A stretch of DNA of 64,000 nt. It comes from Pontibacter mucosus. GTDB taxonomy: Bacteria; Bacteroidota; Bacteroidia; Cytophagales; Hymenobacteraceae. The stretch is taken from assembly GCF_003054055.1 (NCBI RefSeq), contig NZ_QBKI01000002.1, positions 310,001 to 374,000 of the forward strand, in the 5' to 3' direction. The notes under the pieces were generated by a model. The model saw only the letters and a program-made list of their open reading frames with translations. It did not search any database and was not told the DNA's origin. Positions 1-8,154 of the stretch are shown here, piece by piece (the stretch's first letter is position 1; each line of letters opens with the position of its first letter). The translations under genes were made by a program, and so were the position numbers.

Positions 1-317
1 CTGTCCCACAGGCGGTGGTGGTTAAGCTTGGCCTTGCGCGCGGTAAAGTATAAGGCAGATCCAATAGCAAGGACGAGCACACCCAGGGCCACAGCCACCA
101 TAAACTGGATGCTGGACCAGGTAAGGGTGGCGCCACTATCCTGGCTGTAAGTTACATTGTACTGGCTCAGGTGCCACTTTACAACAGCCGCCCCGGCAAG
201 CGCCGACAGGCCCGCCGCCACCCCGGATAACCCGCTAAGCGAGATAAAACGGGAAGAGCGATCCATGATGTTGCGGATCTCGTGCAGGGCTTCTAACTGG
301 TCTTGCTGCTGATTCAT
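1..317 (-). CDS. Partial membrane protein, C-terminus beyond window edge
   Basis: Reading on the minus strand from ATG at 315-317, the frame is open to the window edge, so about 105 N-terminal residues are visible and the end is missing. The N-terminus (MNQQQDQLEALHEIRN) is polar and likely cytoplasmic. Two hydrophobic stretches follow, around residues 22-42 (SLSGLSGVAAGLSALAGAAV) and 68-88 (FMVAVALGVLVLAIGSALYF), separated by a short polar loop. No catalytic motif is visible. It resembles small multi-helix hypothetical membrane proteins common in Cytophagales, but I cannot assign a function. The divergent hibernation factor gene starts about 275 bp away. Confidence 0.75.
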   Translation of the reverse strand, partial: MNQQQDQLEALHEIRNIMDRSSRFISLSGLSGVAAGLSALAGAAVVKWHLSQYNVTYSQDSGATLTWSSIQFMVAVALGVLVLAIGSALYFTARKAKLNHHRLWD

Positions 318-592
318 GATAAAGTACTTTGAGTTTCAAAGTTAATAGGGCTTTACGTAAAGTCAAGCATCAAGTATAAAAAATGTTGGAATAAATTATC
401 GGCACTGATTATGCCGCGCAGTCAGCAAAATTGAGAGGCTTATACTTCGGGCAGGACTAACACAAGAACCGGAAGCGCAAGTATAAAACCTGTTTAACCA
501 AACCCCCGGCCTTACGTTTAAATGGCAAACCAAGGGGCAGGAAGTAAAAACTATCCGTTCTGCCGCTTGTTATACTTGAAAACAGATAACCT

Positions 593-898
593 ATGAACTA
601 TACAGAGAACTACGAAGGCATAAAACTAGACGTACAGGCGGTTGATATTTCCATCTCGGATGCCCTGCAGCAGGGCGTGCGCGACGTGATAGACAAGGTA
701 AAGCGCCACAACAAGAAGATAGATTCGGTGGATGTATACTTTAAAGAAGAGCCTAACCAGTCGACCAACACCAAGAGCGTGCGCATGCGCGTGGGTATTC
801 CGGGCAACGATGTGTTTGCTCAGGATGAAGGCGATAACTGGTTTGAGCTGCTGAAAAACGTAGAAGACAAACTGAGGCGACAACTGGAGAAGCGCTAA
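593..898 (+). CDS. hpf: Ribosome hibernation promotion factor, HPF/RaiA family (short form)
   Basis: At 101 residues this matches the short HPF/YfiA class, which binds the 30S decoding region in stationary phase to inactivate ribosomes. The expected beta-alpha-beta-beta-beta-alpha pattern can be read: an amphipathic helix with DALQQGVRDVIDKVKRHNKK, the strand IDSVDVYFKEE, then SVRMRVGIPGNDVFAQ and a C-terminal charged helix ELLKNVEDKLRRQLEKR. The long-form C-terminal dimerisation domain is absent. The gene stands alone and is closed by a strong hairpin 22 bp after the stop. It could be called raiA; the two names overlap in this family. Confidence 0.9.
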   Translation: MNYTENYEGIKLDVQAVDISISDALQQGVRDVIDKVKRHNKKIDSVDVYFKEEPNQSTNTKSVRMRVGIPGNDVFAQDEGDNWFELLKNVEDKLRRQLEKR

Positions 899-920
899 GC
901 TGCCACCGGCCGTAAACCAC

Positions 921-959
921 AAAACCCGCTGCACTTACCAAGATAAGGCAGCGGGTTTT
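921..959 (+). terminator. Rho-independent terminator after hpf
   Basis: A 12-bp perfect stem (AAAACCCGCTGC / GCAGCGGGTTTT) with a 15-nt loop begins 22 bp after the hpf stop. The descending arm ends in TTTT. Confidence 0.85.
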
Positions 960-1006
960 GCGTTTGGCGCTTTTATAATTCGAATTTTAAAACCTAAGTT
1001 GCGATT

Positions 1007-1088
1007 AACCCACCCCCGCCCCTCCAAGGAGGGGAATTTCTAGAATTTTATTATGATTCCCCTTCTTGGAGGGGTTAGAGGTGGGTTT
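1007..1088. repeat. Intergenic palindromic repeat, family R1
   Basis: An inverted arrangement of CCCACC...CCCCTCC-AAG-GAGGGGAA on the left and TTCCCCTTCTTGGAGGGG...GGTGGGTTT on the right gives two nested GC-rich palindromes around an AT-rich centre. Related copies lie at 17824-17918, 23233-23292, 43399-43472, 43605-43643, 55345-55425 and 61548-61594. No coding potential is evident. The arms resemble REP-type elements, but no associated transposase lies in the window. Confidence 0.75.
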
Positions 1089-1167
1089 ACACTTCAGCGA
1101 AGTAGGCGTTAATATTTAAAGTATAGCAAAGTATAAATCATACTTCACAACTGCACTAAAGTATACC

Positions 1168-1944
1168 ATGAACCACACCTACTACCAGCACAAAAACATC
1201 CTGATTACGGGTGCCGCGCAAGGCATCGGGTTGGGCATGGCAGAGGCCTTTGCCAGGGCCGGTGCTAACGTCATCCTCACCGATGTGGACGAGGAGGCGG
1301 GCCTGCAGGCGCTGCAGCGGCTGAAAGGGCTGTCTGCGGAGTTTATACCTTGTGATGTAAGTATAGAAAGCCAGGTGCAGGAGCTGATGCGGCAAGTGGG
1401 GGAGAAGTATACTTGCCTGGACGCCCTCCTCAACAACGCCGGCATAGCCGACCCGTTTCAGGGGCCGCTGCAGGATCTAAGTATAACTGAATTTGATAAA
1501 GTGCTCTCCGTGAACCTGCGCGGCCCCTTGCTCTGCGCCAGGTATGCGCTGCCCCTGCTGCAGAAGGCCGCGCACCCCGCCATCCTGAATATTACCAGCA
1601 CCCGTGCCTTTATGTCGGAGCCGGATACCTTTGCTTACTCGGCCTCCAAAGGTGGCTTGGAGGCACTCACACACTCTCTGGCCGTTAGCCTGGGCAAGGA
1701 CGGTATCCGCGTAAACGCCATCGCCCCGGGCTGGATTGAGACCGGCAACTGGAAGAAGGAAAGCCAAACGTATGAACCCCGGCACTCTGAAGAAGACAAG
1801 CAGCAGCACCCGGTGGGCCGCGTGGGCCTGCCGCAGGACATCGCCGAGGCCGCCCTGTTTCTCTGCTCCGACAAAGCTGGCTTCATCACCGGCCAGAGCC
1901 TTTCCATCGACGGCGGCATGACCGTGAAGATGATCTATAGGTAG
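1168..1944 (+). CDS. SDR-family NAD(P)-dependent oxidoreductase
   Basis: This 258-residue classical short-chain dehydrogenase has the cofactor motif TGAAQGIG at residues 14-21, an acidic residue after beta-2 (LTDVDEE) that favours NAD over NADP, the LLNNAG motif near residue 90, the catalytic Ser region (NITSTRAF) and YSASK near residue 160. The C-terminus has the usual CSDKAGFITGQSLSIDGGMT signature. Length is typical of the family. The substrate cannot be deduced. It stands alone; an 8-bp tandem repeat begins at the stop codon. Two in-frame AAGTATA words encode Ser-Ile. Confidence 0.92.
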   Translation: MNHTYYQHKNILITGAAQGIGLGMAEAFARAGANVILTDVDEEAGLQALQRLKGLSAEFIPCDVSIESQVQELMRQVGEKYTCLDALLNNAGIADPFQGPLQDLSITEFDKVLSVNLRGPLLCARYALPLLQKAAHPAILNITSTRAFMSEPDTFAYSASKGGLEALTHSLAVSLGKDGIRVNAIAPGWIETGNWKKESQTYEPRHSEEDKQQHPVGRVGLPQDIAEAALFLCSDKAGFITGQSLSIDGGMTVKMIYR

Positions 1945-1999
1945 AGAGTTTGGGAGTTTAGGAGTTAGAGAGTTAAAGAGTTAGAAGGTTAGAAAGTTT
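1944..1999. repeat. Seven-copy 8-bp tandem repeat
   Basis: Seven consecutive 8-bp units follow the consensus GAGAGTTW, with single changes per unit (GAGAGTTT, GGGAGTTT, AGGAGTTA, GAGAGTTA, AAGAGTTA, GAAGGTTA, GAAAGTTT). The array starts on the last base of the SDR stop codon and lies wholly in non-coding DNA before the DsbA-like gene. Confidence 0.85.
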
Positions 2000-2141
2000 G
2001 GTGGGGGTAGAGATGAAATTTATACTTGCGCCATCTTTCAAAGGCTCAAAGGCTTATTAATTCTTTAAAAGATTGACGTGTGTGGCCGTACAACCCTTGC
2101 CAGGCTTAAGGGGTAAAACCTATGGTTAAGATGATACGCTG

Positions 2142-2771
2142 ATGAGAAACCTGCCACCAAACCTGTCGCTGCTTTATATTACCAACCCGATGTGTGCCTG
2201 GTGTTATGGCTTCACGCCTGTCATTCGCCGGCTGCGGGCCCTGTGGCAGGGGCACCTGGAGGTGCAGGTGCGCTTCGGGGATTTGCAGGCGCACGATTCT
2301 AAGCCCTTGCTGCACGACCAGAAAGAGCGGCTGGCCATTAGCTGGCACCGGGTGCAGGAGCGCACGTATCTGCCGTTCGAGTACCGTTTCTTCATCCAGC
2401 GCAGTTTTGTGTTTAACACCGAACCCGCCTGCCGCGCCATGCTCTGCGTGCGTTTGCTACGCCCTGTGCTGACGCTGGAGGTGCTGCGCGCCATGCACTC
2501 TGCCTTCTTTGTAGACAACATCGACCTGAAAGAAACCCGTGAGCTAGTGCGTTTGGTAGGTCTTTTCGGGATACGCGAGAACCTCTTTTTGACCCTGTTT
2601 GAGTCGGACGAGATCATGCAGCAGATGGAGGAGGAGTTTGCCTACGTGGACGAAATCGGGGCCACCACCTTCCCCAGCGTGTACCTGAACACCAGCGACG
2701 GGCCCCAGCGGCTCACGGCCGGCTACGTAGACCTGCACGAACTGGAGCAACGTATTCTGCAACTTAGATAG
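2142..2771 (+). CDS. DsbA/FrnE-like thioredoxin-fold oxidoreductase
   Basis: This 209-residue protein has a CxxC pair, CAWC, at residues 18-21 directly after strand beta-1 (LLYITNPM), as in cytoplasmic FrnE-type DsbA relatives. There is no signal peptide, so a cytoplasmic location is likely. An all-helical insertion fills the middle, and the cis-proline loop is visible as TFPSVYLN near residue 178. The expected role is dithiol-disulfide exchange or protection from redox stress; no partner is evident nearby. A perfect AAAGTATAA/TTATACTTT hairpin directly follows the stop. The assignment rests on the CAWC and cis-Pro motifs. Confidence 0.85.
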   Translation: MRNLPPNLSLLYITNPMCAWCYGFTPVIRRLRALWQGHLEVQVRFGDLQAHDSKPLLHDQKERLAISWHRVQERTYLPFEYRFFIQRSFVFNTEPACRAMLCVRLLRPVLTLEVLRAMHSAFFVDNIDLKETRELVRLVGLFGIRENLFLTLFESDEIMQQMEEEFAYVDEIGATTFPSVYLNTSDGPQRLTAGYVDLHELEQRILQLR

Positions 2772-2776
2772 CGGCC

Positions 2777-2796
2777 AAAGTATAAGTTTATACTTT
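2777..2796 (+). terminator. AAGTATAA inverted-pair hairpin after the dsbA-like gene
   Basis: The sequence AAAGTATAA-GT-TTATACTTT is a perfect 9-bp stem with a 2-nt spacer starting 6 bp after the stop codon; it ends in TTTC. It is built entirely of two inverted copies of the over-represented AAGTATA word, like paired uptake sequences that double as terminators in other bacteria. Termination activity is inferred. Confidence 0.5.
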
Positions 2797-2928
2797 CTTG
2801 ATATTTGTTTAGGTATATAGTGGTTTCATAGCATCTATGACAACCCATGCACTCCTATTGTCGTATATTAGAATTCTAGTATATTTAAGTGTTCTTGAAT
2901 AATAAATAAAAAGAGAACCAGACCCCCC

Positions 2929-3288
2929 ATGAGAAGCAAGACCACCACGAACCAAGTTGATGAGTATGTAGAGAAGCTGTCGCCGGAAAAGCGACTGCTT
3001 GCCCAGGAAGTGCGCCGCATTATAAACACCTCCGTTGCCCACCTGGAGGAGAGCGTGCGCTGGGACTGTGCCTGTTACTTTTTCTATGGCCCGGTCTGCT
3101 ACTTCGCCTCCTCCCGCAGCGGCATCCACTTTGGTTTTTTCAGGGGCAGAGAGATGGCAGACCCGCATCGCCGCCTGGTAAGCCGCAATGGCCAGCACCC
3201 GCACATCAAGATCCGCACCATCGCCGACATAGACGAAGTATACTTTGCCGACCTCGTGCGGGAAGCGGTGCACCTGAACCAGAACTAA
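2929..3288 (+). CDS. DUF1801 / YdhG-like small protein
   Basis: The 119-residue protein has the DUF1801 layout: N-terminal helix VDEYVEKLSPEKRLLAQEVRRII, the segment LEESVRWDCACYFFYGPVCYFAS where a conserved Lys-containing loop usually sits, a central strand SGIHFGFFRG, and a C-terminal KIRTIADIDEVYFADLVREAV. Family members include YdhG-like proteins with a frataxin-like fold; their roles are poorly known, so no function is claimed. It is preceded by an AT-rich leader. The convergent CDF gene ends 6 bp after its stop. Confidence 0.75.
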   Translation: MRSKTTTNQVDEYVEKLSPEKRLLAQEVRRIINTSVAHLEESVRWDCACYFFYGPVCYFASSRSGIHFGFFRGREMADPHRRLVSRNGQHPHIKIRTIADIDEVYFADLVREAVHLNQN

Positions 3289-3294
3289 TTTCCG

Positions 3295-4197
3295 TCAGAG
3301 CGCGTCCTCGTGGCTGCAGACCTCGTCGGGGCTCTCGAGCTCCAGCGTTACGTGCTGAATATCCATTTCGGCCATGGCGGCGCGCACCTCTTTTTTAAGC
3401 TCCTCGGCCTGCGCCGGCGGAAGCAGAGTGCCCGTCACAGCGTGCACCGTCAGGATATGGTAGCTTCCGTCCATCGTCCAGACATGCAGGTCGTGCACCG
3501 AGGAAATGCCGGGAATTGCCTGCAGTTTTTCCTCAATCTCCTGCGGCTTCAGGTGAGGAGGGGAGGCTTGCAAGAGGATGGTCATGGTCTCGCGCAGGTT
3601 GCGCACCACGTTGTAGAGCACGTACGCCGTAATGGCCACCGACAGGAGCGGGTCTATCCAGGGCAGGTCGAAAAAGTATAGAATGATACCGCCCACCAGC
3701 ACCGCCACCCAGCCCAGCACATCCTCCATCAGGTGCAGCCTCACCACACGCTCGTTGATGGAATTTCCTTTTTTCAGCCGGAGTACAGCGGCCCCGTTTA
3801 CGACTATACCAAGTATAGCGAAGCCAATCATGCCGGGCGCATGCACCTCTTCCGGGTTCCAGAGGCGGGGGATGGCCTCAGAAAGTATAAAAAAGGAACC
3901 AACCAGCAGCACAACCGAGTTTATAACGGCACCCAGTATAGAAAACCGCTTATAGCCGAACGTATACTTGTGGTCGCGGCCGCGCTTGGCTACTTTCTCA
4001 AAGTACCAGGCAAGGCCCAAGGAAAGCGAGTCGCCGAGGTCGTGCAGGGCATCCGAAAGTATAGCCACGCTGTTTATCCAGAGGCCGCCCACTATCTCCA
4101 GCAGGGTGAAACCCAGGTTCAGGAAGAAGGCAACCTTAATGTTGCTGCCCTCTCCGTGGTGGTGCCCGTGATGGTGGTGGTGATGTCCGTGTGCCAT
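3295..4197 (-). CDS. czcD: Cation diffusion facilitator metal exporter (CzcD/ZitB type)
   Basis: This 300-residue CDF protein begins with a His-rich tail (residues 3-14, ten His) that probably buffers metal at the cytoplasmic face. Six transmembrane segments follow. The metal-site residues are visible in TM2 (SDALHDLGDS) and TM5 (HLMEDVLG), and the C-terminal cytoplasmic ferredoxin-like domain contains SSVHDLHVW. The family exports Zn2+, and sometimes Co2+, Cd2+ or Fe2+, by proton antiport. It is divergent from the TCS1 response regulator with a 126-bp shared control region, which suggests regulation by that system. Several AAGTATA words lie inside the gene. Confidence 0.92.
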   Translation of the reverse strand: MAHGHHHHHHGHHHGEGSNIKVAFFLNLGFTLLEIVGGLWINSVAILSDALHDLGDSLSLGLAWYFEKVAKRGRDHKYTFGYKRFSILGAVINSVVLLVGSFFILSEAIPRLWNPEEVHAPGMIGFAILGIVVNGAAVLRLKKGNSINERVVRLHLMEDVLGWVAVLVGGIILYFFDLPWIDPLLSVAITAYVLYNVVRNLRETMTILLQASPPHLKPQEIEEKLQAIPGISSVHDLHVWTMDGSYHILTVHAVTGTLLPPAQAEELKKEVRAAMAEMDIQHVTLELESPDEVCSHEDAL

Positions 4198-4270
4198 TAA
4201 ATACGAAACGATTTGGTGCGTTTAATAGTGCCAGGCCAGGTTTGGCTGTTAAATTTTGGCTTCCAGGTTG

Positions 4271-4278
4271 TACATTTG
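4271..4278 (+). promoter_or_regulatory. Candidate -7 box for the TCS1 operon
   Basis: TACATTTG fits the Bacteroidota -7 consensus TAnnTTTG exactly, 45 bp before the ATG at 4324. A TTTG at ideal -33 spacing is not present; TTTG occurs 12 and 26 bp upstream. The call is therefore weak and could reflect an activator-dependent promoter. Confidence 0.35.
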
Positions 4279-4323
4279 TGTGCCGCGGATGGGAGCCAGT
4301 CCCTTTGCTAACACCTATTGCCC

Positions 4324-5007
4324 ATGAAGATACTGCTTATTGAGGACGAACCCAAAGTCGCCTCCTTTATAAAAAAAGGCCTGGAGGAGCAGAACTACGA
4401 GGTGGATCAGGCGTATGACGGCAGCCTGGGCATCCGGCTGGCGCTGCAGAATGAGTATGACCTGATCATCCTCGACATTATCCTGCCCCACATAAACGGG
4501 ATCGACGTGTGCCGCGAGATCCGCCGCCACAACAGCACGGTGTCCATCCTGATGCTAACGGCCCTCGGCACCACCGACGACAAAATAACCGGCCTGGACG
4601 CTGGCGCCGACGATTACCTCACCAAGCCCTTTGAGTTTAAGGAACTGCTTGCCCGCATCCGGGCCGTTTCCAGAAGAAGCAACGATAACAACGTGGGCGA
4701 AAAGCTGAGTATAGCCGACCTGGAGCTGGACGTGATGCGCAAAACCGTTACGCGCGCCGGTAAACCCATCAGCCTGACTGCCCGCGAGTTTACCCTGCTG
4801 CACTACCTGCTGCGCAACAAAGGCCGTGTGGTGTCCCGGGTGGACATCACCGAGCAAGTATGGGAAACTTCCTTTGACACGGGCAGCAACGTGATTGACG
4901 TATACATTAACTTTTTGCGCAAGAAGATTGACAAAGGCCATTCATCCAGGCTGATACACACGCTGGTGGGCATGGGGTATGTACTTAAAGAGCAGGACGA
5001 GGGATGA
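4324..5007 (+). CDS. OmpR-family response regulator (TCS1)
   Basis: The 227-residue protein starts MKILLIEDEPK; I chose this ATG over the in-frame TTG six bases upstream because the receiver domain normally starts here. The receiver has the acidic pair (EDE), the phospho-acceptor Asp in LIILDIILP near residue 51, and the conserved Lys in LTKPF near 101. A winged-helix DNA-binding domain follows (LTAREFTLLHYLLRNKG ... GMGYVLKE). It overlaps the kinase gene by 4 bp and faces the CDF exporter, the layout of CusR/CzcR-like metal regulators. Likely targets are the CDF gene and the SulP promoter downstream of the kinase. Confidence 0.93.
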   Translation: MKILLIEDEPKVASFIKKGLEEQNYEVDQAYDGSLGIRLALQNEYDLIILDIILPHINGIDVCREIRRHNSTVSILMLTALGTTDDKITGLDAGADDYLTKPFEFKELLARIRAVSRRSNDNNVGEKLSIADLELDVMRKTVTRAGKPISLTAREFTLLHYLLRNKGRVVSRVDITEQVWETSFDTGSNVIDVYINFLRKKIDKGHSSRLIHTLVGMGYVLKEQDEG

Positions 5008-6389
5008 AAATACGCTCTAAACTAACGCTGCAGTTTGCCAGCATCGTGGCCCTGATCATGATCGTGTTTTCGCTGGTGGTATACTCTTTCACCTCCCTCT
5101 ACCGGCAGGATGATTTCTACAAGCGCATTCTCCGGAGGGCAGAGGTAACGGCCCGCTACGTGCTGGAATCCGATAACGTAAGCGCAGAGCAGCAGCGGCA
5201 GTTTATGATAGATTTCTACCACGAGCTGCCGCAAGAAGCGGTCCGGGTGTTTGATGCCGAAGGCAACGAGGTCTTTAGCCACGGCGATGGCGACCTGGGC
5301 ATAACGCCGGCTATACTTGGGCACCTGCGGCAAAGCCAGGTGCTCGAGTATGACAACGACGTGCGCCAGGTGGTGGGGATTATGTATGAAAACGATGGGC
5401 GCGCGTACCTTGTGTTTGCCTCCAGCATAGACTCCTACAGCCTCCGTAAGCTTCAGAACCTCAAAATTATTCTGGTAGTTGGCTTTATGGGTTCCCTGGT
5501 AGTAGTGGTGCTGGCGGGCTGGCTGTTTTCCAAGCAGGCATTAAGACCCATCACCAAAGTGGTAGACGAGGTAGAGAAGATTAGCGCCAGCGACCTGCAC
5601 CTGCGCCTGAGCAATGCCGACGGAAAAGACGAGCTGTCGCACCTGGCCCAGACCTTTAACAACATGCTGGACCGCCTGGAGCAATCCTTCGAGATGCAGA
5701 GCACCTTTGTCTCCAACGCCTCGCACGAGCTGCGCACGCCGCTCACCACCATGATCGGGGAACTGGAAGTGGCCCTGATGAAGCCGCGTGAGAAAGAAGA
5801 GTACCAGCGCGTGCTCCGCAGCACCTTGGAAGATGCCCGCCTGCTCACCGAGCTCTCCAACGGCCTGCTTCAGATTGCCCAGGCAAGTATAGACCAATCC
5901 AAAATAAAGCTGTCGATGCTGCGCTTTGATGAGCTGGTATGGATGGCCCGCGACCAGGCCCTCAAACGCCAGCCCAACGCCCGCATCGAAATTGACTTTG
6001 CCAGTTTCCCGGATGATGAGAAGCGCCTGATGGTGCAGGGGAACGAGGCCCTGCTGCTGATCGCGGTGCTGAACGTGCTGGAGAACGCAATTAAATTCTC
6101 GCCGGACGGGCAGGTGGCCAGGGGGCAGATTGAGGTGCAGAGCCGCCAGGTGGTGCTGCGGGTGCAGGACCGTGGCCTGGGCATTGCCGCTGAGGATCTT
6201 AAACATGTATTTGTGCCGTTCTTCCGGGCAGATAACGTACGCAATATCACCGGGCACGGCATCGGGCTGCCGCTGGCAGAACGCATCCTCAAGCTGCACA
6301 GGGGCGGTATCGAAGTGCACTCGCAGATAAACAAGGGCACCGAAGTGATGATCTCCCTGCCACAGGCTTACCACACAATTTCCGCCTGA
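5004..6389 (+). CDS. Sensor histidine kinase (TCS1)
   Basis: The 461-residue membrane kinase has TM1 at about residues 9-30, a roughly 120-residue periplasmic sensor region, TM2 at about 152-172 (ILVVGFMGSLVVVVLAGWLF), a HAMP domain (RPITKVVDEVEKI), the phospho-acceptor box SNASHELRTPLTTM near residue 240, the N box NVLENAIKFS and the G box QDRGLGIAAED. The architecture is CusS/CzcS-like. It is translationally coupled to its response regulator through a 4-bp overlap. The signal is unknown; the neighbouring metal exporter suggests metal, while the downstream SulP and carbonic anhydrase genes suggest anion or CO2 status. Confidence 0.93.
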   Translation: MKIRSKLTLQFASIVALIMIVFSLVVYSFTSLYRQDDFYKRILRRAEVTARYVLESDNVSAEQQRQFMIDFYHELPQEAVRVFDAEGNEVFSHGDGDLGITPAILGHLRQSQVLEYDNDVRQVVGIMYENDGRAYLVFASSIDSYSLRKLQNLKIILVVGFMGSLVVVVLAGWLFSKQALRPITKVVDEVEKISASDLHLRLSNADGKDELSHLAQTFNNMLDRLEQSFEMQSTFVSNASHELRTPLTTMIGELEVALMKPREKEEYQRVLRSTLEDARLLTELSNGLLQIAQASIDQSKIKLSMLRFDELVWMARDQALKRQPNARIEIDFASFPDDEKRLMVQGNEALLLIAVLNVLENAIKFSPDGQVARGQIEVQSRQVVLRVQDRGLGIAAEDLKHVFVPFFRADNVRNITGHGIGLPLAERILKLHRGGIEVHSQINKGTEVMISLPQAYHTISA

Positions 6390-6395
6390 AACTCA

Positions 6396-6453
6396 TTTTA
6401 ATCTCCTTTTAATGTCGTTTTAATTTCGCCTTAATCTTGCTCACGTAGTTTTG
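6396..6453 (+). promoter_or_regulatory. Four 11-bp direct repeats plus -7 box upstream of sulP
   Basis: Four units in perfect 11-bp register begin at 6396, 6407, 6418 and 6429: TTTTAATCTCC, TTTTAATGTCG, TTTTAATTTCG and CCTTAATCTTG, with TTAA cores at 6398, 6409, 6420 and 6431. Six bases later lies TAGTTTTG (6446-6453), an exact TAnnTTTG -7 box. The place where a -33 TTTG would be is occupied by the repeats. This is the layout of an OmpR/PhoB-class activator bound next to RNA polymerase. The likely regulator is the TCS1 response regulator just upstream; a similar site precedes the RND operon at 49542-49599. Confidence 0.6.
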
Positions 6454-6549
6454 TAACAGTTAGGTGAGACAGGTTAATCTACGCTTGCGCCCTGCATTAG
6501 CGGGCGCGGCGTAGAGGCTTGCCGGTAGTTAGTAAGACGAAGTATAAAC

Positions 6550-8091
6550 ATGACAGAAAGAGGAGAAAGAGTAAATTATTTAGCCACGCTCGGCAAGGAT
6601 TTTCCTTCGGGCCTGGTCGTGTTCCTGGTGGCGCTGCCGCTGTGCCTTGGCATTGCGCTCGCATCCGGTGCCCCCTTGTTTGCCGGTATCATCACCGGTG
6701 TGGTAGGTGGTGTGGTCGTGGCATGGCTCAGCGGCTCGCAGCTAAGCGTAAGTGGTCCGGCGGCAGGCCTCACGGTGATCGTGCTGAACGGCTTAGAAGC
6801 CCTGCAGACCTATGAAGCCTTTTTGGCGGCAGTCGTACTGGCTGGTGCCCTGCAGATAGGGCTTGGCCTGCTAAGGGCCGGCGTGATTGGGTTATACTTC
6901 CCTTCCTCGGTCATCAAGGGGATGCTGGCAGCCATCGGCCTAATCCTTATCATTCAGCAGGTTCCCCGTTTCATGGGTGCCAACGAGACGTTCTACAGCA
7001 CACTTTTCTCTGATGTAACAGCCGGTCTGGCCTCCATGCACACCGGGGCGCTCCTGATTGGTGCCATCTCGCTTGCCATCCTGATACTTTGGGATACCCC
7101 CGCGGTGAAGAAATTCAAGGTGGCAAAGTCAGTGCCCGGCGCTTTGATTGCGGTGCTGCTCTCCATCGGTCTGAACGAGTTGTTCAAGGCTTCCTTCCCG
7201 GCTCTGGCTGTGGGCTCTGGAAACCTGGTGTCGCTTCCGGTGATTGGCTCGCTGGCAGAAATGGGAGGCGTGCTGAGCTTCCCTGACCTGGGCGCCTTTG
7301 CCAACCCGCAACTGTACGTGGTGGCCTTTACGATCGCCATTGTGGCCAGTCTCGAAACGCTGCTTAGCGTAGAGGCCATCGACAAACTGGATCCGCACAA
7401 GCGCCGCACCCCAAATAACCGGGAGCTGCTGGCGCAGGGTGTCGGCAACATGACAGCCGGTATGCTGGGTGGCCTGCCCATGACAGCGGTAATCGTGCGC
7501 GGTACAGCCAATGTTACCTCGGGCGCCCAAACCAAAATGTCGGCCTTTATACATGGCGTGTTCCTGCTCCTGTCGGTGCTGTTCCTGGCCAACTTCCTGA
7601 ACCTGATTCCGCTTTCAGCGCTGGCCGCAGTGCTCCTGATGGTAGGCTACAAGCTCACCAAGCCAAGCCTGTACAAGCAGCAGATCAAGATCGGGGCAGA
7701 GCAGTTTATTCCCTTCATCATCACCATCCTGGCTATCCTGTTCACCGACCTGCTGGTGGGTATCTGCGTGGGCCTGGTAGTAGGCGTGTTCTTCATCCTG
7801 AAAGCCAATTACAAGTCGCCCTACTTCTTCCATAAGGAGGAGCACCGCGAGCGCGAGGTTATCCGGATCAAACTGAGCGAGCACGTGTCTTTCCTGAACA
7901 AGGCCAGCATTGTGCTTACCCTGGACCACCTGCCGCATAACAGCCACGTGATCATCGACGGGGAAAACTCAGAGTATATCGACTACGATGTGCTGGAGGC
8001 GATACAGGAATTTAAGAAGACAGCACATGAGCGCAACATCTTTGTGGAGCTGCTTAATATCAAGGAGGTAGCAGTGATGGATGTGCATTAA
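6550..8091 (+). CDS. SulP (SLC26) family inorganic anion transporter, probable bicarbonate or sulfate
   Basis: This 513-residue transporter has about ten to twelve membrane segments, starting with the typical SulP entry LGKDFPSGLVVFLVALPLCLGIALASGAP and the conserved SVSGPAAGLTVI stretch. A C-terminal cytoplasmic STAS domain includes LDHLPHNSHVIIDGENSEYIDYDVLEAI. SulP proteins carry sulfate, bicarbonate or other anions, usually with Na+ or H+. The beta-carbonic anhydrase 63 bp downstream makes bicarbonate the likely substrate, as in BicA-like systems; this is inference. A regulated promoter region lies at 6396-6453. Confidence 0.92.
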   Translation: MTERGERVNYLATLGKDFPSGLVVFLVALPLCLGIALASGAPLFAGIITGVVGGVVVAWLSGSQLSVSGPAAGLTVIVLNGLEALQTYEAFLAAVVLAGALQIGLGLLRAGVIGLYFPSSVIKGMLAAIGLILIIQQVPRFMGANETFYSTLFSDVTAGLASMHTGALLIGAISLAILILWDTPAVKKFKVAKSVPGALIAVLLSIGLNELFKASFPALAVGSGNLVSLPVIGSLAEMGGVLSFPDLGAFANPQLYVVAFTIAIVASLETLLSVEAIDKLDPHKRRTPNNRELLAQGVGNMTAGMLGGLPMTAVIVRGTANVTSGAQTKMSAFIHGVFLLLSVLFLANFLNLIPLSALAAVLLMVGYKLTKPSLYKQQIKIGAEQFIPFIITILAILFTDLLVGICVGLVVGVFFILKANYKSPYFFHKEEHREREVIRIKLSEHVSFLNKASIVLTLDHLPHNSHVIIDGENSEYIDYDVLEAIQEFKKTAHERNIFVELLNIKEVAVMDVH

Positions 8092-8154
8092 TACGGCAGT
8101 GCAGGCATCATATTTAAATAATTTGTAATACTTTTAAAGGCTATAAAAGCATAT

